A stretch of 64,000 nt of DNA from Colius striatus (GCF_028858725.1 NC_084774.1:7600001-7664000); one strand, 5' to 3'. Counted from the stretch's first letter, positions 40,001 to 52,171 are shown. Notes: generated by a model from the sequence alone, not told the origin. Translations and numbers: made by a program.

Positions 40001-43000
40001 TAAAGGAAGGAAAAGAAAGAGGTAAACAGTTGCAAGAAGGTATACAGGAGACAGCTCAGCTGAGATCCTGTCTACATGATTTGTTCTTGAGAAATTGTCA
40101 CAACCCAAGCTAAAGAAAGCCCTATTACTAGGGCCCACCAAGGAAGAAACTCCAGCTGGAGAAACTCCACTTGCATCCAAAACCATGGTCCCTGCTCTCC
40201 TCAACATGCACCGAGCTCTTTCAAAGAAGCATAAATTGGCTGTGGTTTGGCTAAAATTTCACTGTACTATAGGGTTCAGTCCCTTGAGCTTGTGGTGTTG
40301 TCTCTTGCAGGACCTTCCATGTTTGGAATGAATGCTGGATGGCTCGAGTGGACTTGCCACCAGAGTACAGCGGGTGGCAGGCTCTGGATGCTACATGCCA
40401 GGAAAAAAGCAAAGGTAAGACATTGGAGATAGGAGAGCAGCAGGTGGGGAGTGGACCTGGGAGCAAATAAAGCAGTTCAATATTCCTCCCTTCCCCAGCT
40501 TCCAATGGAAAGATGCAAAGGATAGGGACTGACCCTGTTAACTCTATGCATTAAATGATCATTCATCTGTTTGGCTAGGCAGCCTGTGTAGCTCTAAGAA
40601 CTCTGTAATAGCACTGCTCCCTAATGTCCTCCTAAACTAGATACTTCACCACTCCCTGTTTAAGTCTAAACTAGGCATGGGTCTGGTTGGTAAAGCCACA
40701 TTTTCCCTCAGGTCCATCCTTCTGTGGGCCAGCTCCTGTTCAAGCTATCAAGGAAGGGGACATAGAAGTCAATTATGATGTCTGTTACTTCTTTGCTGCC
40801 ATCAATGCCAAGTGCCAGGTCTGGATACAAAAAGCAGATGACACTCTCAAGCCAGCTCTCGGTGGTAAAAAGTACACTGGCAACAACATCAGCACTAAGA
40901 GCGTGGGCAGTGAACGCTGTGAGGATATCACACACAACTACAAGTATCCTGAAGGTACGGGGTAGGCGAGTAGCTGAGCATATGCCCTGCTAGTGTTACA
41001 AATACAGAATAAAGAACCAGAGAGTAGAGCTGTACCACAGCATTAGAGTCATCCACTTATCACTACTTCCCCTTTGTGAATGGCACAAGAACACCTTACT
41101 CAACCAAAAAACAGGTCATGCCCCAAATTTTGTCCTGCTTAATTACATTAACCAGCTCTCTGAAGACCAGGCTTTTCTTCCCCAGATTTTCCTGTCTGGA
41201 AAACCCTCTTTCCTGATTTCTGTTGCTGGTATACTCTGTATGTTTGCCTCCCATTGCTCCTGTAATATACAGAGACATATTTCAGACTCCAGCTTTCTGA
41301 AGAGCACTGTTGTCCTCCCAGATATTGTCTAAATCCCTCCCTTAAAAAAGTAGCTCCCCCTTCAGAATCTATTACTGAGTACTTACTTTTCCCTAACCCA
41401 ACCCTACCATCTCATCTTAGCGTCTCCTTGGCTGCAGTCCATCACAAGACGACATAGTACCGTGCCCTAGCTACAGTTGTTGTTAAAAAGGCAACTGCCT
41501 CTTTGACAGATGTTAACAACATGCTCTAAAAACTGTGATAGATCTTTCCAAGTAGACTCTTTCAGGTACCTTTAATGAATGTCCTGCCAGCAGACAGCTT
41601 CAAACTGCCTCAGCTGAAAGCATAACAAGAGATCTCTCTGTGCTCTTAGAAACAGTATCTACAGTGCTGCCAGGATAATTTAGTGCCATTCTTCTGCATT
41701 TACTCTTCACAGAAAACAGGAAAGGATCCTAAAATATATGCTCCTTTTTTTTGGAGTAGGTTCTCTGAAAGAAAAAGAAGTACTTGACAAAGCCTACAGA
41801 AACATAAAGAAACTTGAGACAACCAGCAGCAGCAGCAAAACAGAGTTTAACTCCATTCCTACTACCTTTGAAGAGCCAGTTAACCTTTTCATCCACCTCC
41901 AGTCAGAGAGTTCGCTGCTACTGGGACAAGATGTTCTTCTTTCCATTGAAATCTTTAACCACAGTGGTGCACAAAAGGCTACTCACCTGGTACTTGGGGC
42001 CCAGTCTCTACATTATAATGGTGTGCCTGCTACACAGCTTTGGAAGGAAGAATTTCATTTTATCCTCAAAAGCAATGAAGGTAAGGACTTTACTGTGTGC
42101 ATGGCTAGAAAAGTATATCTAGTCCTTGAACTTCAGGAAGAACACAGTCCTAAGTTTACAAAGCTTATGGCTGAATAGTTGATTGTAGGTCACTGAAACA
42201 AAACACTATGGCAATATCACCTTAGAGATTTTGAATCTGCAAATCCAGTTGAGATCACTTAAGTTTTTAAATGCTGTGGCTTTTAGTACAATGTTGGGCA
42301 CTAAATGCTCCAAGGTGCCATGCAGGCTAAGACCAGACTGTACTTACCTGCATTGTCATCTATATTTCACCACTCTGTGTTCCAGCTAACAACCTGCAGG
42401 TCTCTGTGCCTTCCTCACGGTATAGAAAAGTGCTGGGAGAGCATCGTCTGCTTCGTCTGACTGCTGTGCTGAGAGATGAGGACTCCTTCTACACATACTT
42501 TGCACAGGAAGAGATTAGCATTTCTGATCCCCCTCTCACTATTGAGGTTAGTTTGTTCTGTCATTCTGTTACTGCAGTAGTGAGAAAACAGGTTTCATAG
42601 TCAAGAGCAGCAAAAAAAATTCTGCTGGCTTGAGTGGCTCTCCTCATGCTGTCCTCTTTCAAAGCACGAAAACATCAGTTTGGGAAAGGCTAAGTTGTGC
42701 CACACTGCTGTATACAGTACTCTCACTTTTACCTTGTCAGTGTGTGAGCATAAGGAAATCCCAGTGGCTCGCTACACACTTATCAGGCTGGAAATTAGAG
42801 GCTGCAGAAGAAAATTACAGCAGAAAACCGTAGTTGAGAAGAAAGTAAACTGGACTTTGCCTCTTCTGAAAACGGGCAGCTCAGGCTGAGACCTCTGGCA
42901 CAAAAAAAAATCATTTATCTCCCTTTAATCATAAAAGAATCTCTCCTCTCAGCTGTGGCTCATTTCCTTCTTTCAATAGCTTCCAGAGAACATGGTGCAG

Positions 43001-44174
43001 TATCAGCCAAGCACAGCAAACATCAGCCTCCTGAACCCTCTCACTGAACCCTTGGAGAAATGTGTGATTGTGGTTTTCGGGCGAGGGCTCATTTACAGAC
43101 AAAGGAAGTACAGGTAAGTACAAACTGACTGATCTAAGAACTGTAAATGGAAAAAGCAATGTAATACAACCTAGAGAAACCCTAGCACAGGAAAAGCTGT
43201 CCCCAAAAATAGGTGGGCAACACCGTGGCATCCAGAGAATGCTATAGTGTGAAAGTCACAGACATCCATCCTTTATTTACAGATAATACAAAATATTTTC
43301 ACACTGAAAAGGAGAAAAGCCAGACAACAGAACTTAGAACAGATAAGTAATGCCTAAGTTGAAGCGAATATGACATTTGTGAAAGCTTCAACCTCAAAAG
43401 TCTAAGCAAGAAAAGCCCTCTGCCAACAAAAAGAGTTACAAGGAAGTACCACAAGGCTTAGGCAGAAATACATATTAAATAAGACAACAGTTACAGGTCA
43501 CTGAAAAGTTATGAAGTTTCTGAAAGTATTTGCTGTTGATAAATCCATCACTGCTTTTTAGCTAGCCACTTGAACATCCATAGTGAGGTCTAACTATACT
43601 TTGTGAAATCTTTCCACCCATTACCCACCATCAGCAATAAAGACAGTCTGACTACAATTTGAAACAGTGTCTTCCTCCCCTCTACTGAAGAATCTGGAAA
43701 ACCCAACTTAGCCAAGAATGATCCAAAGAGATACACTCTCCTTCATATGAAAAAAACACCCTACATTTCTCTGAAGCTGCATTAGGACAGAGACACCTTC
43801 AAGGCCCCCATGGGGAGTTCAACCCGCCTGTCATATCCCCCTCCACAACTACTGCCAGATCACGGTTCCATTGCAGTAGTTTAGATAACTGCTAGCCTCC
43901 TATTTTTTTTTTCTTTCTTTGTTTTTGGCACCCCACTCCTGTCTGGCAAATGCATCTCTAGGGCCCTGGGAACTAGAAATACAAAGACCTGTGCTTCCTG
44001 CATAATCCCTTCTCATCTTTCAGGGTGGGCTCTGTGCAACCTAAAAGCATTCAGCAGCTGCAGATCCCATTCACTCCCACTCAAGCAGGGTCCAGACGAC
44101 TCACTGCTCATCTTGCCTGTCTTCAACTCCAGAACCTGAAGAGCTACAAAACTATCGACGTTGCAGCTGCGTGA
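34004..44174 (+). CDS. EPB42: Erythrocyte membrane protein band 4.2
   Basis: Structural transglutaminase homologue that in mammals links band 3 to ankyrin in the red-cell membrane skeleton. Coding exons: 34004-34013, 35755-35940, 37600-37830, 38425-38543, 38738-38860, 39260-39437, 39795-39933, 40311-40414, 40712-40954, 41760-42080, 42386-42546, 42980-43113 and 44024-44174; 699 aa against about 691 in human. Exon 1 gives MGQ, and the protein begins [12 protein letters not shown], so Gly2 is a myristoylation site as in mammals. Protein-4.2 wording such as [25 protein letters not shown] and ALHYNGV-like HYNGV supports identity. Unlike human protein 4.2, the triad is intact: Cys273 (YGQCWVF), His332 (FHVW), Asp355 (QALD). 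The transition-state Trp is Arg237, and site-3 calcium ligands are lost (AHNTMSSLS). Enzyme activity is therefore open. Confidence 0.95.
34932..35287 (-). mobile_element. CR1 LINE 3' end
   Basis: In intron 1 of EPB42, antisense. Begins TTACAGAATCAC on the + strand, then GGGGTTGGAAGGGACCTC, and runs back into the RT C-terminal region (GATAAGATCCCTCTCAG). 5'-truncated. Confidence 0.9.
36510..37524 (+). mobile_element. CR1 LINE, about 1 kb, with 3' end
   Basis: In intron 2 of EPB42, sense orientation. Covers the C-terminal half of the RT ([14 protein letters not shown] near 36590, then broken frames) through the 3' UTR to the tail GATTCTGTATAG. Several stops and frameshifts; inactive. It is the longest CR1 in the window that keeps its 3' end. 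Confidence 0.9.
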
Positions 44175-44268
44175 TGACCAACTCAGAACAACTCCTGCTC
44201 TCCTGTTAACAGCAGAGTGGTCATGATCTGTGTCTTGATCTTAGGCAAACATAGATGTTAACAGTTTA

Positions 44269-44274
44269 ATTAAA
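44269..44274 (+). promoter_or_regulatory. Polyadenylation signal of EPB42
   Basis: ATTAAA 95 bases after the stop codon, the common variant hexamer. No AATAAA lies nearer. Confidence 0.55.
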
Positions 44275-44572
44275 GTTATATTTAAAACCATGTCTCATTT
44301 GGATTATTTGTACAAACTCAGGTCTCCCCAGTCTGCTACTCTGCCACTATGTAGCGTAATGTAGTCAACAGTATTTTCTACTGCTTTCTGACAAAACAAG
44401 AAAAGAGAAAGATAGTTCACTCTTCTCTAAGGTTAGATGGGAAATACCAGCAGTGTTGCATATTTTTAATGGTTCACTGGGCTGCTTGCAAAAGAAGCGA
44501 GACTCATTCCTTAAGTATATATCCTCTGCCACCTGCAAACAGATAAAGCCACTCATGCAAATCTATTCATAT

Positions 44573-44578
44573 TTTATT
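44573..44578 (-). promoter_or_regulatory. Polyadenylation signal of CCNDBP1
   Basis: AATAAA on the minus strand, about 270 bases after the CCNDBP1 stop. It is roughly 300 bases from the EPB42 signal, so the two genes converge without overlapping. Confidence 0.65.
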
Positions 44579-44848
44579 GGTCATTTAACTCCACGGTAGT
44601 TGTAATGCCTGAAGAATGGGGCACATTGACAGCACTGGGATGCAGCACCACACCATCCCAGGATCCAAGCAAAATGACACTTTCTGCAATGGCAAAGGGC
44701 AATTTCCTGGAATGGTTTTACTGAGTGGCAGCAGTTCTCTCCTAAAAACATTGTTCTTATCGTTCTCCCAATAGCTGGAGAACAATGACATTCACTGGAA
44801 AAACATATGCCAGAGCCAGCGGCAGCAACACACGTAGACATGGAAGAG

Positions 44849-47800
44849 CTAAAGTTGACCCTGTGTGAAGTTCTTGATTTTGTTCATGTTGTGATCTACT
44901 GCACCAGTTAGAAACTGCACCCAGCTTTCCTCTGATGGTAGACATACATGGCTTGTCCTGCAAAAGTGGAGGAAATTCATTAGGAAAGCCTCCTGGGTGT
45001 CTGATACCTATGCATCCAGACAATATGTGGATGTTGTGAAGTGCTGAATTACCACAGCATTAAAATAGGACTGCTCTGTCTCCACAGTGCTTTGAGCAAG
45101 AATCCACATCTGTAATTTCAAACCTTAACACATACATGTGTGTCTTTTATCCCTAGCATCCTTTTCTTACTCCCATCTGTCTGTGACTGGGTATAATCAC
45201 AACTGTTCCAAAATGTCCACATTCACCATCTAGAAATGAGTCATATTTGACAGAAGGCAGAAAGATATCAACCTTCATAGTAGGGAACACACATTTATAA
45301 AACTGTAACTCATACTCACTTTGTAATCTCTAAGACTTTCTTTAATACTGAGGCCAACTTAGCAGCCTAGGAGAAACAAAAGGGAAATAAAGTGAGCCAA
45401 ACAAGGAAAAAAGGGGCTCATCAGTACTGGAAAAGAAAGGGGGATGCAGGAATGCCCAACGCAGCCGATAATGAGTAAACCCTACACAGATCCTGATGCA
45501 GAAGGAGTTGTCTCTCACTGCATGCTGTGAGTGTCTCCCAACCTACTGCTGGCTGGGAGAGGTGAAAAAGACAGGCTAATTTTGAAGTATATGTTAAAAA
45601 TGCTTTTTTCTTAAAAGAGATAAGTCTATTATAAGTTGGTAACAGATGTTTAGGCATGAAGTTACAAGTGACTGACTGTAGTCCAATTTGATATTAAGTA
45701 ATATTCCCCTGTATACCCAAAAAAATCATGCAAAAGCATAAAACCAGAATTAGGAATAAAAAAATCACAGATGTGAGAATATGAATACTAAACTTATGAC
45801 ACAAGTGATCCATGGAAGTCATCTAGTGCAACCTCGTGCTCAAAGTACGGCTTGCCTCAGTTTAGTGAGGGTGCACTGAGCCTTGCCCAGCCAAGTTTTG
45901 AGTATCGCCAAAACTGGAGATTCCACTCCTCCTTTGAGCAGCTTACTTCAGTGCTTAACCATGCTCACTGTGAGATTTACTTTAGATAACTTTCTCTGAG
46001 AAAATCTACATTACCCATAAGAAAGTAGACACACAGTACACTAGCAGCCTTAAATGTCACTTTTCTGAGGTACTGTCATTGGACAACTCTATGGACTATA
46101 GATCAGAGACAAAGCTCAAGGGGCCAAGCTTTTCCCTGAAGAAGTAAAGATGACAAATGCCCTTCCACCTGAAGGAAGGTAAGTGTTCAAGAACAAAGGG
46201 GGGCTCTTCATCCCTAAGAACTTTTTACTGAGACAGTCACTAGCACCCATCTCTCCCTGATAGTCATATAATCCCTCCGATTCCTTCCCCTTCTCCACAG
46301 CCAATTGAGCAGATGTATGCAGGCTGCAGATACTTACATTGAGTCTCACAGCCAACTGGTTCACAGGTGGATACATGCTCAGTGCCATCTCATCAACACT
46401 AGAACAGAAGAGGGGAGCAATGGAAGAAAGGTCCTGATAGCACAACTGACAGTCCCTGGTCAAGGCCTACACCTACCCTGAATATACATCAGGAACAGCA
46501 GTGCATGACACGGAGATGTCAGTCCTACCCATGGAATGCTTCCCACTGACTTCTCAGACATCTGTGTGCCACTCTCACCTTGGAGCGTGACATGGCCACA
46601 GCTCCACCTCAAGCTGCCACATATGTTCCTCTCCTACCTTGCACAACCCTTAACAGTAATTGTCTTCCCATCGCATCTGCTTCTACCACTTGCGCTCAGC
46701 TCCAGTACCATAAAGGTTTTCCTAATCCGTTCTGTAGACCTCAAGAAAGACCAGTACTGCTCTGGAGCAAAAAGCAACATAAGGAGAGACCTGCTTACCT
46801 TGGACTGATCTCATTAGCAATGTCTGCAAGATCATCCAGTTGAGCGATCTGCTCCAAAGAATCAGCTTTACCATATGCCTTCACTACACCCAAGACCTTC
46901 TTCAGACAAGCTTTAGAAGCCTTCATTAATCCCATGCAAGAGCTAAGCAGCTTCCGGTCAGCTTCTGACCAATATGTATCTCTGTTGCCCCGAAATCCCA
47001 GCTCTTCATCTTCCATGATGTCACTGTAGGGGTCTTGCCCTTCCATCAGAGCCTGAGAACATAGATGCACTGAAAATCTAGAACCTAACACCAATTCCAG
47101 CAATATCCAGAAAGAAAAGGAAAATATAAACTAGAAATCATACAAACAATTTATAGAGGAATTTCTCGCCAACCAGAATGTCACTTGTCAGAGTCCATTA
47201 AACCCAGCAGGACTGGATTAAGTAAAATGGATCTCCAACTCCAACTCAACAGAGCAAACAGCAAGAAACTGGCAGATTCTTACATCAGTCTAAACCACAC
47301 TCCCACCCCCATCCCTGCAATTCAGAACATGGCTCTATGGAAACCTTACATAAAGTAAACCAGGCTTGAGTTTAAAAACTCATTAAGATCCAAGCATGAT
47401 ACAAGATTCGAGCTCACATAATATTGTATCTCAATCCCTGTGTTCCATCACTGAACCATCAATGTAATCCAACACTGCAAGTTCCTCAAAGGCTTTAGGA
47501 CTTCCTTACATGTTCCATCTCCTTCACAGCATCCTTGACCACACCTAGACATACAGTCAGAGCTGACACAACTGCTGCCTGGTTATCTGCAAAAGCAAAA
47601 GAAAGAAAATGGTGGCACTGCACTGAACCAAATCAGCTAGCAACAAAGGCTATCTAGGCTCACAACCATTAGATCTTGGGATTATAGGATGAAACTGTTT
47701 GCAAATATCAGAGCAGCACTTTTGCCATGCAAAGAATCTCTCTTGGCTTTCAAGTTTATACATTTCAAAAACAGTCTGCAGAATGTGTTATTCTTCGTTG

Positions 47801-50800
47801 TACTAACTAGAATTTGCAAGGGCCATTGATATATCAAGGCAACACATCCTATTTCTGTGGTGATGCATATACAATACTTGCCTCGTGGCAGGTTGTACAC
47901 TTGCTCACACGCCTCCCACACACCACCAGTCGATATAAGCTGTTCTTGAGACAAGCTGAAACAAAACAACGCCCCCAAAAAAATTAGATTCAATAACATC
48001 TGTTTCTGCTAGACTGTTCTATTTTCTGCACCAAAACCAATGCACATTTGCAGAATCTCACCTGGAAAGCTGTTAGCAACCAGCTTGTCCCTAGTATCTC
48101 AAGTCTGTGTAAAGCAAGAAGTGCTGGCTCCTACTAAGTTTAATTATCCTTTGGAACAAGAAACATAGGCATCTTACAAAGGCCTCTCCAGGTGTTTAGG
48201 CATATTACTTATCTTTGAGAACCTATGCAAATAAGAAGCCTGTATTAGAGATTAGCCTCTGCCTAAGGGCAATGGTGAGTCAGCTGTAAAGACAGAAAGT
48301 GGTTCACAGTGGTCCACTAACTAGCTTTATGTCATGCCATCATTGCATGTGACAGTTCACTCCAAGGTCAAAAATGGCCAAACAGTACCAATGCCATCTA
48401 CCTTCATGGGAATCCTGCTCCCACCATCTTTCCTTGCCACAAACAGGATGACAATCTATTTTCCATGTAGGCCTGGAATGTACCTGGCTCCATCACTAGG
48501 ACAAGAAAGCACTATCAGGGTCTTGAGTGTATTCCTGAGTTGAGTCAGTTGATGGACAAATACAAGGTCAGCTCCTTTGTTGGCAAGAGGTATTGTGAAG
48601 AACGTTAGAGGTGAGGGCAAGCCCTTCCTTACCCTAATGTCCTGTTTTCAGCTGGGACAGAGACTAATTTTCTTCCTAGTAGCTACTACAGGACTATGTT
48701 TTGGTTTATACTGAAAAGATTGTTGATAACATAGGGATGAGGTAGTTGCTGAGCAGTGCTTGCATAGCATCTAGGCCTAACAGAAGCTGGGAGGAAGCAC
48801 AGCTAGGACAGCCGACTTGAACTAGACAAAGGGATATTCCCTATCATAGAAAGTAACATCTAGTATCTTAACCGGGGGCAGCTGGCCAGAAGTGGTGGAC
48901 TGTTGCTCAAGCATCAGTCAGTGTGTGGAGAGAGAAATTGCATTGTGTATCACCCACACCTTTTGGGGGTTTTTATCGGGTTCTATTTTTTTCTCTCTGT
49001 TCTATTTCTTCATCTTCATCATTATATTATTATGTTGCTATTATTATTGTATTTAAATCTATGATCATTGTATTTTACTTAATTTTAGATATGAAACTAT
49101 TCTTATGTCCACCTGTACGCCTTTTTCTTTCTCCAAATCTCCTCCCCATCTCAGTGGGGGGGGTGAGCAAGCAGCCGAGTAGTACTTAGTTGCTGGGTGG
49201 GGTTAAATCACAAGACCTAAGAGAAGCTTTTACCCTGAGGTTCTCTCACTGGGACCTGTTTGTGCTACATCACAGCTGTGTAACAGTTACATCTGTATTC
49301 AATCTCTTATTCCTTTCATTCTGACCTGGATCCTGACCCACTGATTTGATCTCACACACCTCATTGTAATGGACATGCTGGGTGATCATTGGATAGTGTC
49401 TGATGCTGGTTACTCTCTCTGGACCTGACTCTGATCCTGACTTGGTGGCCTGACTTTCCAGATTGACCTTATCCCTATGGGCTTGTCTGATGAGCTGGAC
49501 TCTCAACTGAACCTCACTACCCTCACCAGCTATGCTCTGCTGACTCAAATACTGGTGGACAGGGCCTTTGCTCATGAGGCCACTGTCTCTTCCTGCTTCA
49601 TAACTTTGCTCTGCTTCTGCCTCCTCCCTTCATTTAGGAAGCCGTCTGCACTTGCTGCTTCCCAACAAACACACTTGTAACCGTTTCTTCCCTTTTTTCT
49701 GGAAAATTACTACCTTTCCAATGGAGAACTGAGAATTGTTTCTGTGAGTTGTATCATTCCTTCCACCACGTCAGTGGTTGCATCTCGTACCATCTTCCGA
49801 AGAGTAGTACCTGGTTGAGATTGAGAAAGAGCAAGGAAATTGTCACAATGTCACAATGTACCAACAGAAAGCAGCTGCTGAAAATGAACATACAGACTGC
49901 TCTGTTCATGTGGATACACAGCGTAACTCAAGTTAGAGGTATGTTGAAGGAAGCAATGTGTTTTCCACTTCCAAAAGGACTCTGGACAAGGACCTCAATA
50001 CTTTACAATATGAAGCTCAAATAACTACACAACTTCCTAAAATATCACCCTTTCAAAGATGGAAATCTGTGACAGTAGATAGGTAAGTGGTTCACTCATA
50101 AATGTGCTGCAAGTCTACAGAATAGCAGATAATAGGATTACCTGCTCATGATAATTTGCTTTCCTGCACATGCTAGATCTCACACCAGGCTCTGAAATAC
50201 TGGGTTTCTTTAAATAGTGGTGAAAGAACCACCACCCTACGTAGTGATGGCTGTCCTGCTGTCACTATCTCACCTTGGCCCTTGGGGAGCCAGTAGTACA
50301 CTGTGGCAACTGCAAGAATGGCATTTTGGACATCTTCACTCAGCTTCTGGCAATCCTGAAAACGAAGAGGCAAAAGGATTAACTGTGAGCGGCACATGGC
50401 TGTGTCACTTATAAAGTGTGCTGAGGGACGTGGTGTGGTTGAGTGACGGGATGGGTAGTGTGAGGTTAGTGGATGGACTTGATGATCTTAAAGGTCTTTT
50501 CCAACCATAACAATTCTATGACTCTAAATAAACAAGTCCATGCATTTTCTCTTTACTTCTATGATTCTAAGTCTCACAAGCAATCACTTACATTCAGATT
50601 GCTTTGAGAAAAGGGAAGCGCAACAGCTACCTCGCTTGAGAAACAAATACAGTGCAAGAAGAAGATAAAGAAGTTCTATACATCACAAGCTGTCTCATGA
50701 TTTGGTAACAAAACATGCTCTGGTGTAGTGGTCACGCATCAGAGAGGAGGAAGTAGCTTACATAATTATTCTGAACTTGAGGTCTTTTTTTGTTTTTAAT

Positions 50801-51968
50801 CTCCTCCAAACACAGGTGTGCCAAACTTGTCCCAACTAACAGCAAAGACATTGCACATTCTTTCTCAGTCTATACTGTCTAATACCCCGTCTCTATCAGC
50901 AACAAATGTAGATCTTACAGAAAAGAATATAAGAATACTTCTATTTGGTATTTCTGCCTAACTTACAGAAATTAGTTCTCTGGGCAATTTCTGATTTGGA
51001 TTAATACACTCTACAATGCATAGCTCATAGAATCATGCCAACATACGTTGTTTGTGCTGAACCAAATGACTTTTAGTCAAGTAAACCAAGAAATATCTGA
51101 AACTTGTCACACACACTGCAATTTCACAGTCTGTAGGCAGTTTCACTCACCTCTGCAGAAATCTGTGGAGCCCTTGAGAACGCCAGACTCAGCTTTGTAG
51201 CTTCCTGTGATGTTACTTTGAATGTCTGACCTATAAAAGGAATCAATGGGAGCAAAAGAATAGAAAGAGTAGCTAGATGAGCAACATCTCTGATGCTACT
51301 TTGCCCTACTGCTTATCACTGTTGTTTTCTTCTAAGCATTACAAAGACACCAAATAAATCCTAGTACAAAAGAAGGGCAATTCCTCGGTGCATTTGCCCC
51401 GTGAATGTCATGTCTGCTTTTTTCCTAGCTTTTTTACTTAGCTGGTAGCAACGTCCACAACCCCACTTTGCGTTCTGGTCCATGACACAACGATGTGCTG
51501 TGAGGCTTTAAAAAAGACCAAAGCCTTTACAAGCCTAGCCGCGACAGCTGATCGATCCCGGTCACTGCTTCGCCAGTGCCAACAGCCTGGAGCGAAGGAC
51601 AAGCGCAGAAACCCCGGCTGGACACCTGACGAGAACCTCGCTTGCGAGTCTGAGCCCTGCCACGCACCGGCGCCACGGCCACCCGCCTGCAACACAGCCC
51701 AGCCCTGCCCGGCCCGGCCCGGCCCACGTCCTGCTCCCCCGTCGCTCGGCCCCGCCCGTACCTAGCGCGTCCCAGAAGCGCGGCAGCTCGAACGGCTCGC
51801 GGCCCTCGCCCGGTTCACCCTCTGTAAAGGCGGAGAGAGACCTCAGCCGGCGGACAGGCGGGCCCGGCTCGGCCCAGCCCCCGCCCAGCCCCGGCTCCCA
51901 CCTCGGACCCGCGCCAGCACGGCGTGCAGCGCGCCGCGCAGCTCCCGCAGCGGCTCCCGCCCCTCCAT
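44849..51968 (-). CDS. CCNDBP1: Cyclin D1-binding protein 1 (GCIP/DIP1)
   Basis: Helix-loop-helix protein lacking a basic DNA-binding region; in mammals it binds cyclin D and restrains proliferation. Minus-strand exons in coding order: 51902-51968, 51762-51821, 51151-51230, 50274-50355, 49714-49810, 47882-47955, 47510-47586, 46799-47052, 46338-46398, 45320-45366 and 44849-44957; 335 aa against 360 in human. Conserved stretches: VYYWLPKGQG, GVWEACEQV, KASKACLKK, IAQLDDLADIANEISP, SVDEMALSMYPP and SVLKKVLEIT. The start ATG sits in a good Kozak context (GCCATGG); the N-terminus is about 14 residues shorter than human. The exon 6 donor is GC rather than GT. The promoter is a TATA-less CpG island directly behind ZNFX1; EPB42 is the convergent neighbour, as in mammals. 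Confidence 0.95.
45805..46010 (-). mobile_element. Old CR1 LINE fragment
   Basis: In CCNDBP1 intron 9, sense to the gene. The + strand reads GTCATCTAGTGCAACCTC and later GGAGATTCCACTCC, CAGTGCTTAACCATGCTCA: the 3' CR1 pattern, more diverged than the other copies and without a clear tail. Confidence 0.65.
47880..47882 (-). other. Non-canonical GC splice donor of CCNDBP1 exon 6
   Basis: On the minus strand the exon end reads CGAG, then GCAAGT. The GC-AG consensus AG|GCAAGT is matched exactly, and joining to the acceptor at 47586 keeps the frame (LPRG/D then NQAAVVSAL, aligning with human PRDNKAAALL). No GT nearby keeps both frame and alignment. Confidence 0.8.
48638..49215 (+). mobile_element. 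ERV-L-like solo LTR with 5-bp target duplication
   Basis: In CCNDBP1 intron 5, antisense to the gene. Starts TGTCCTGTTTTCAGCTGGG and ends GGTTAAATCACAAGA. It is flanked by a perfect CCTAA direct repeat (48633-48637 and 49216-49220). No coding region. T-rich, with an ATT-rich stretch near 49010-49090. Confidence 0.8.
50421..50520 (+). mobile_element. Short CR1 LINE 3' end
   Basis: About 100 bases in CCNDBP1 intron 3, antisense. Contains GGACTTGATGATCTTAAAGG and TTTTCCAACC and ends AATTCTATG, the CR1 tail octamer. Confidence 0.85.
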
Positions 51969-52030
51969 GGCCGCGGCGCCTGCTGCCGGCGCGACGCTCC
52001 CTCGCGGCTGCGCGGCGGCCCAGCGGGCGC

Positions 52031-52087
52031 CACATCCGCTTCCGGGCGCCACATCCGCTTCCGGGAGCCACATCCGCTTCCGGGAGC
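52031..52087. repeat. Three tandem 19-bp units with ETS-like sites
   Basis: CACATCCGCTTCCGGG recurs at 52031, 52050 and 52069 with an exact 19-base period; the third-position spacer is CGC in the first unit and AGC in the others. The reverse strand carries CCGGAAGCGGATGTG, an ETS/GABPA-like core (CCGGAAG). It lies 60-120 bases upstream of the CCNDBP1 ATG. Confidence 0.85.
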
Positions 52088-52165
52088 AGCCGCCCGGGGC
52101 TGTGCCCGACCCCACCCGACGCGACCCGGCAGCGGCCCACGCGAGACACTTGAGCAGCGACAGCG

Positions 52166-52171
52166 TTTATT
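52166..52171 (-). promoter_or_regulatory. Polyadenylation signal of ZNFX1
   Basis: AATAAA on the minus strand only about 75 bases after the stop codon, so the 3' UTR is about 100 bases. It is also less than 200 bases upstream of the CCNDBP1 ATG. Confidence 0.7.
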
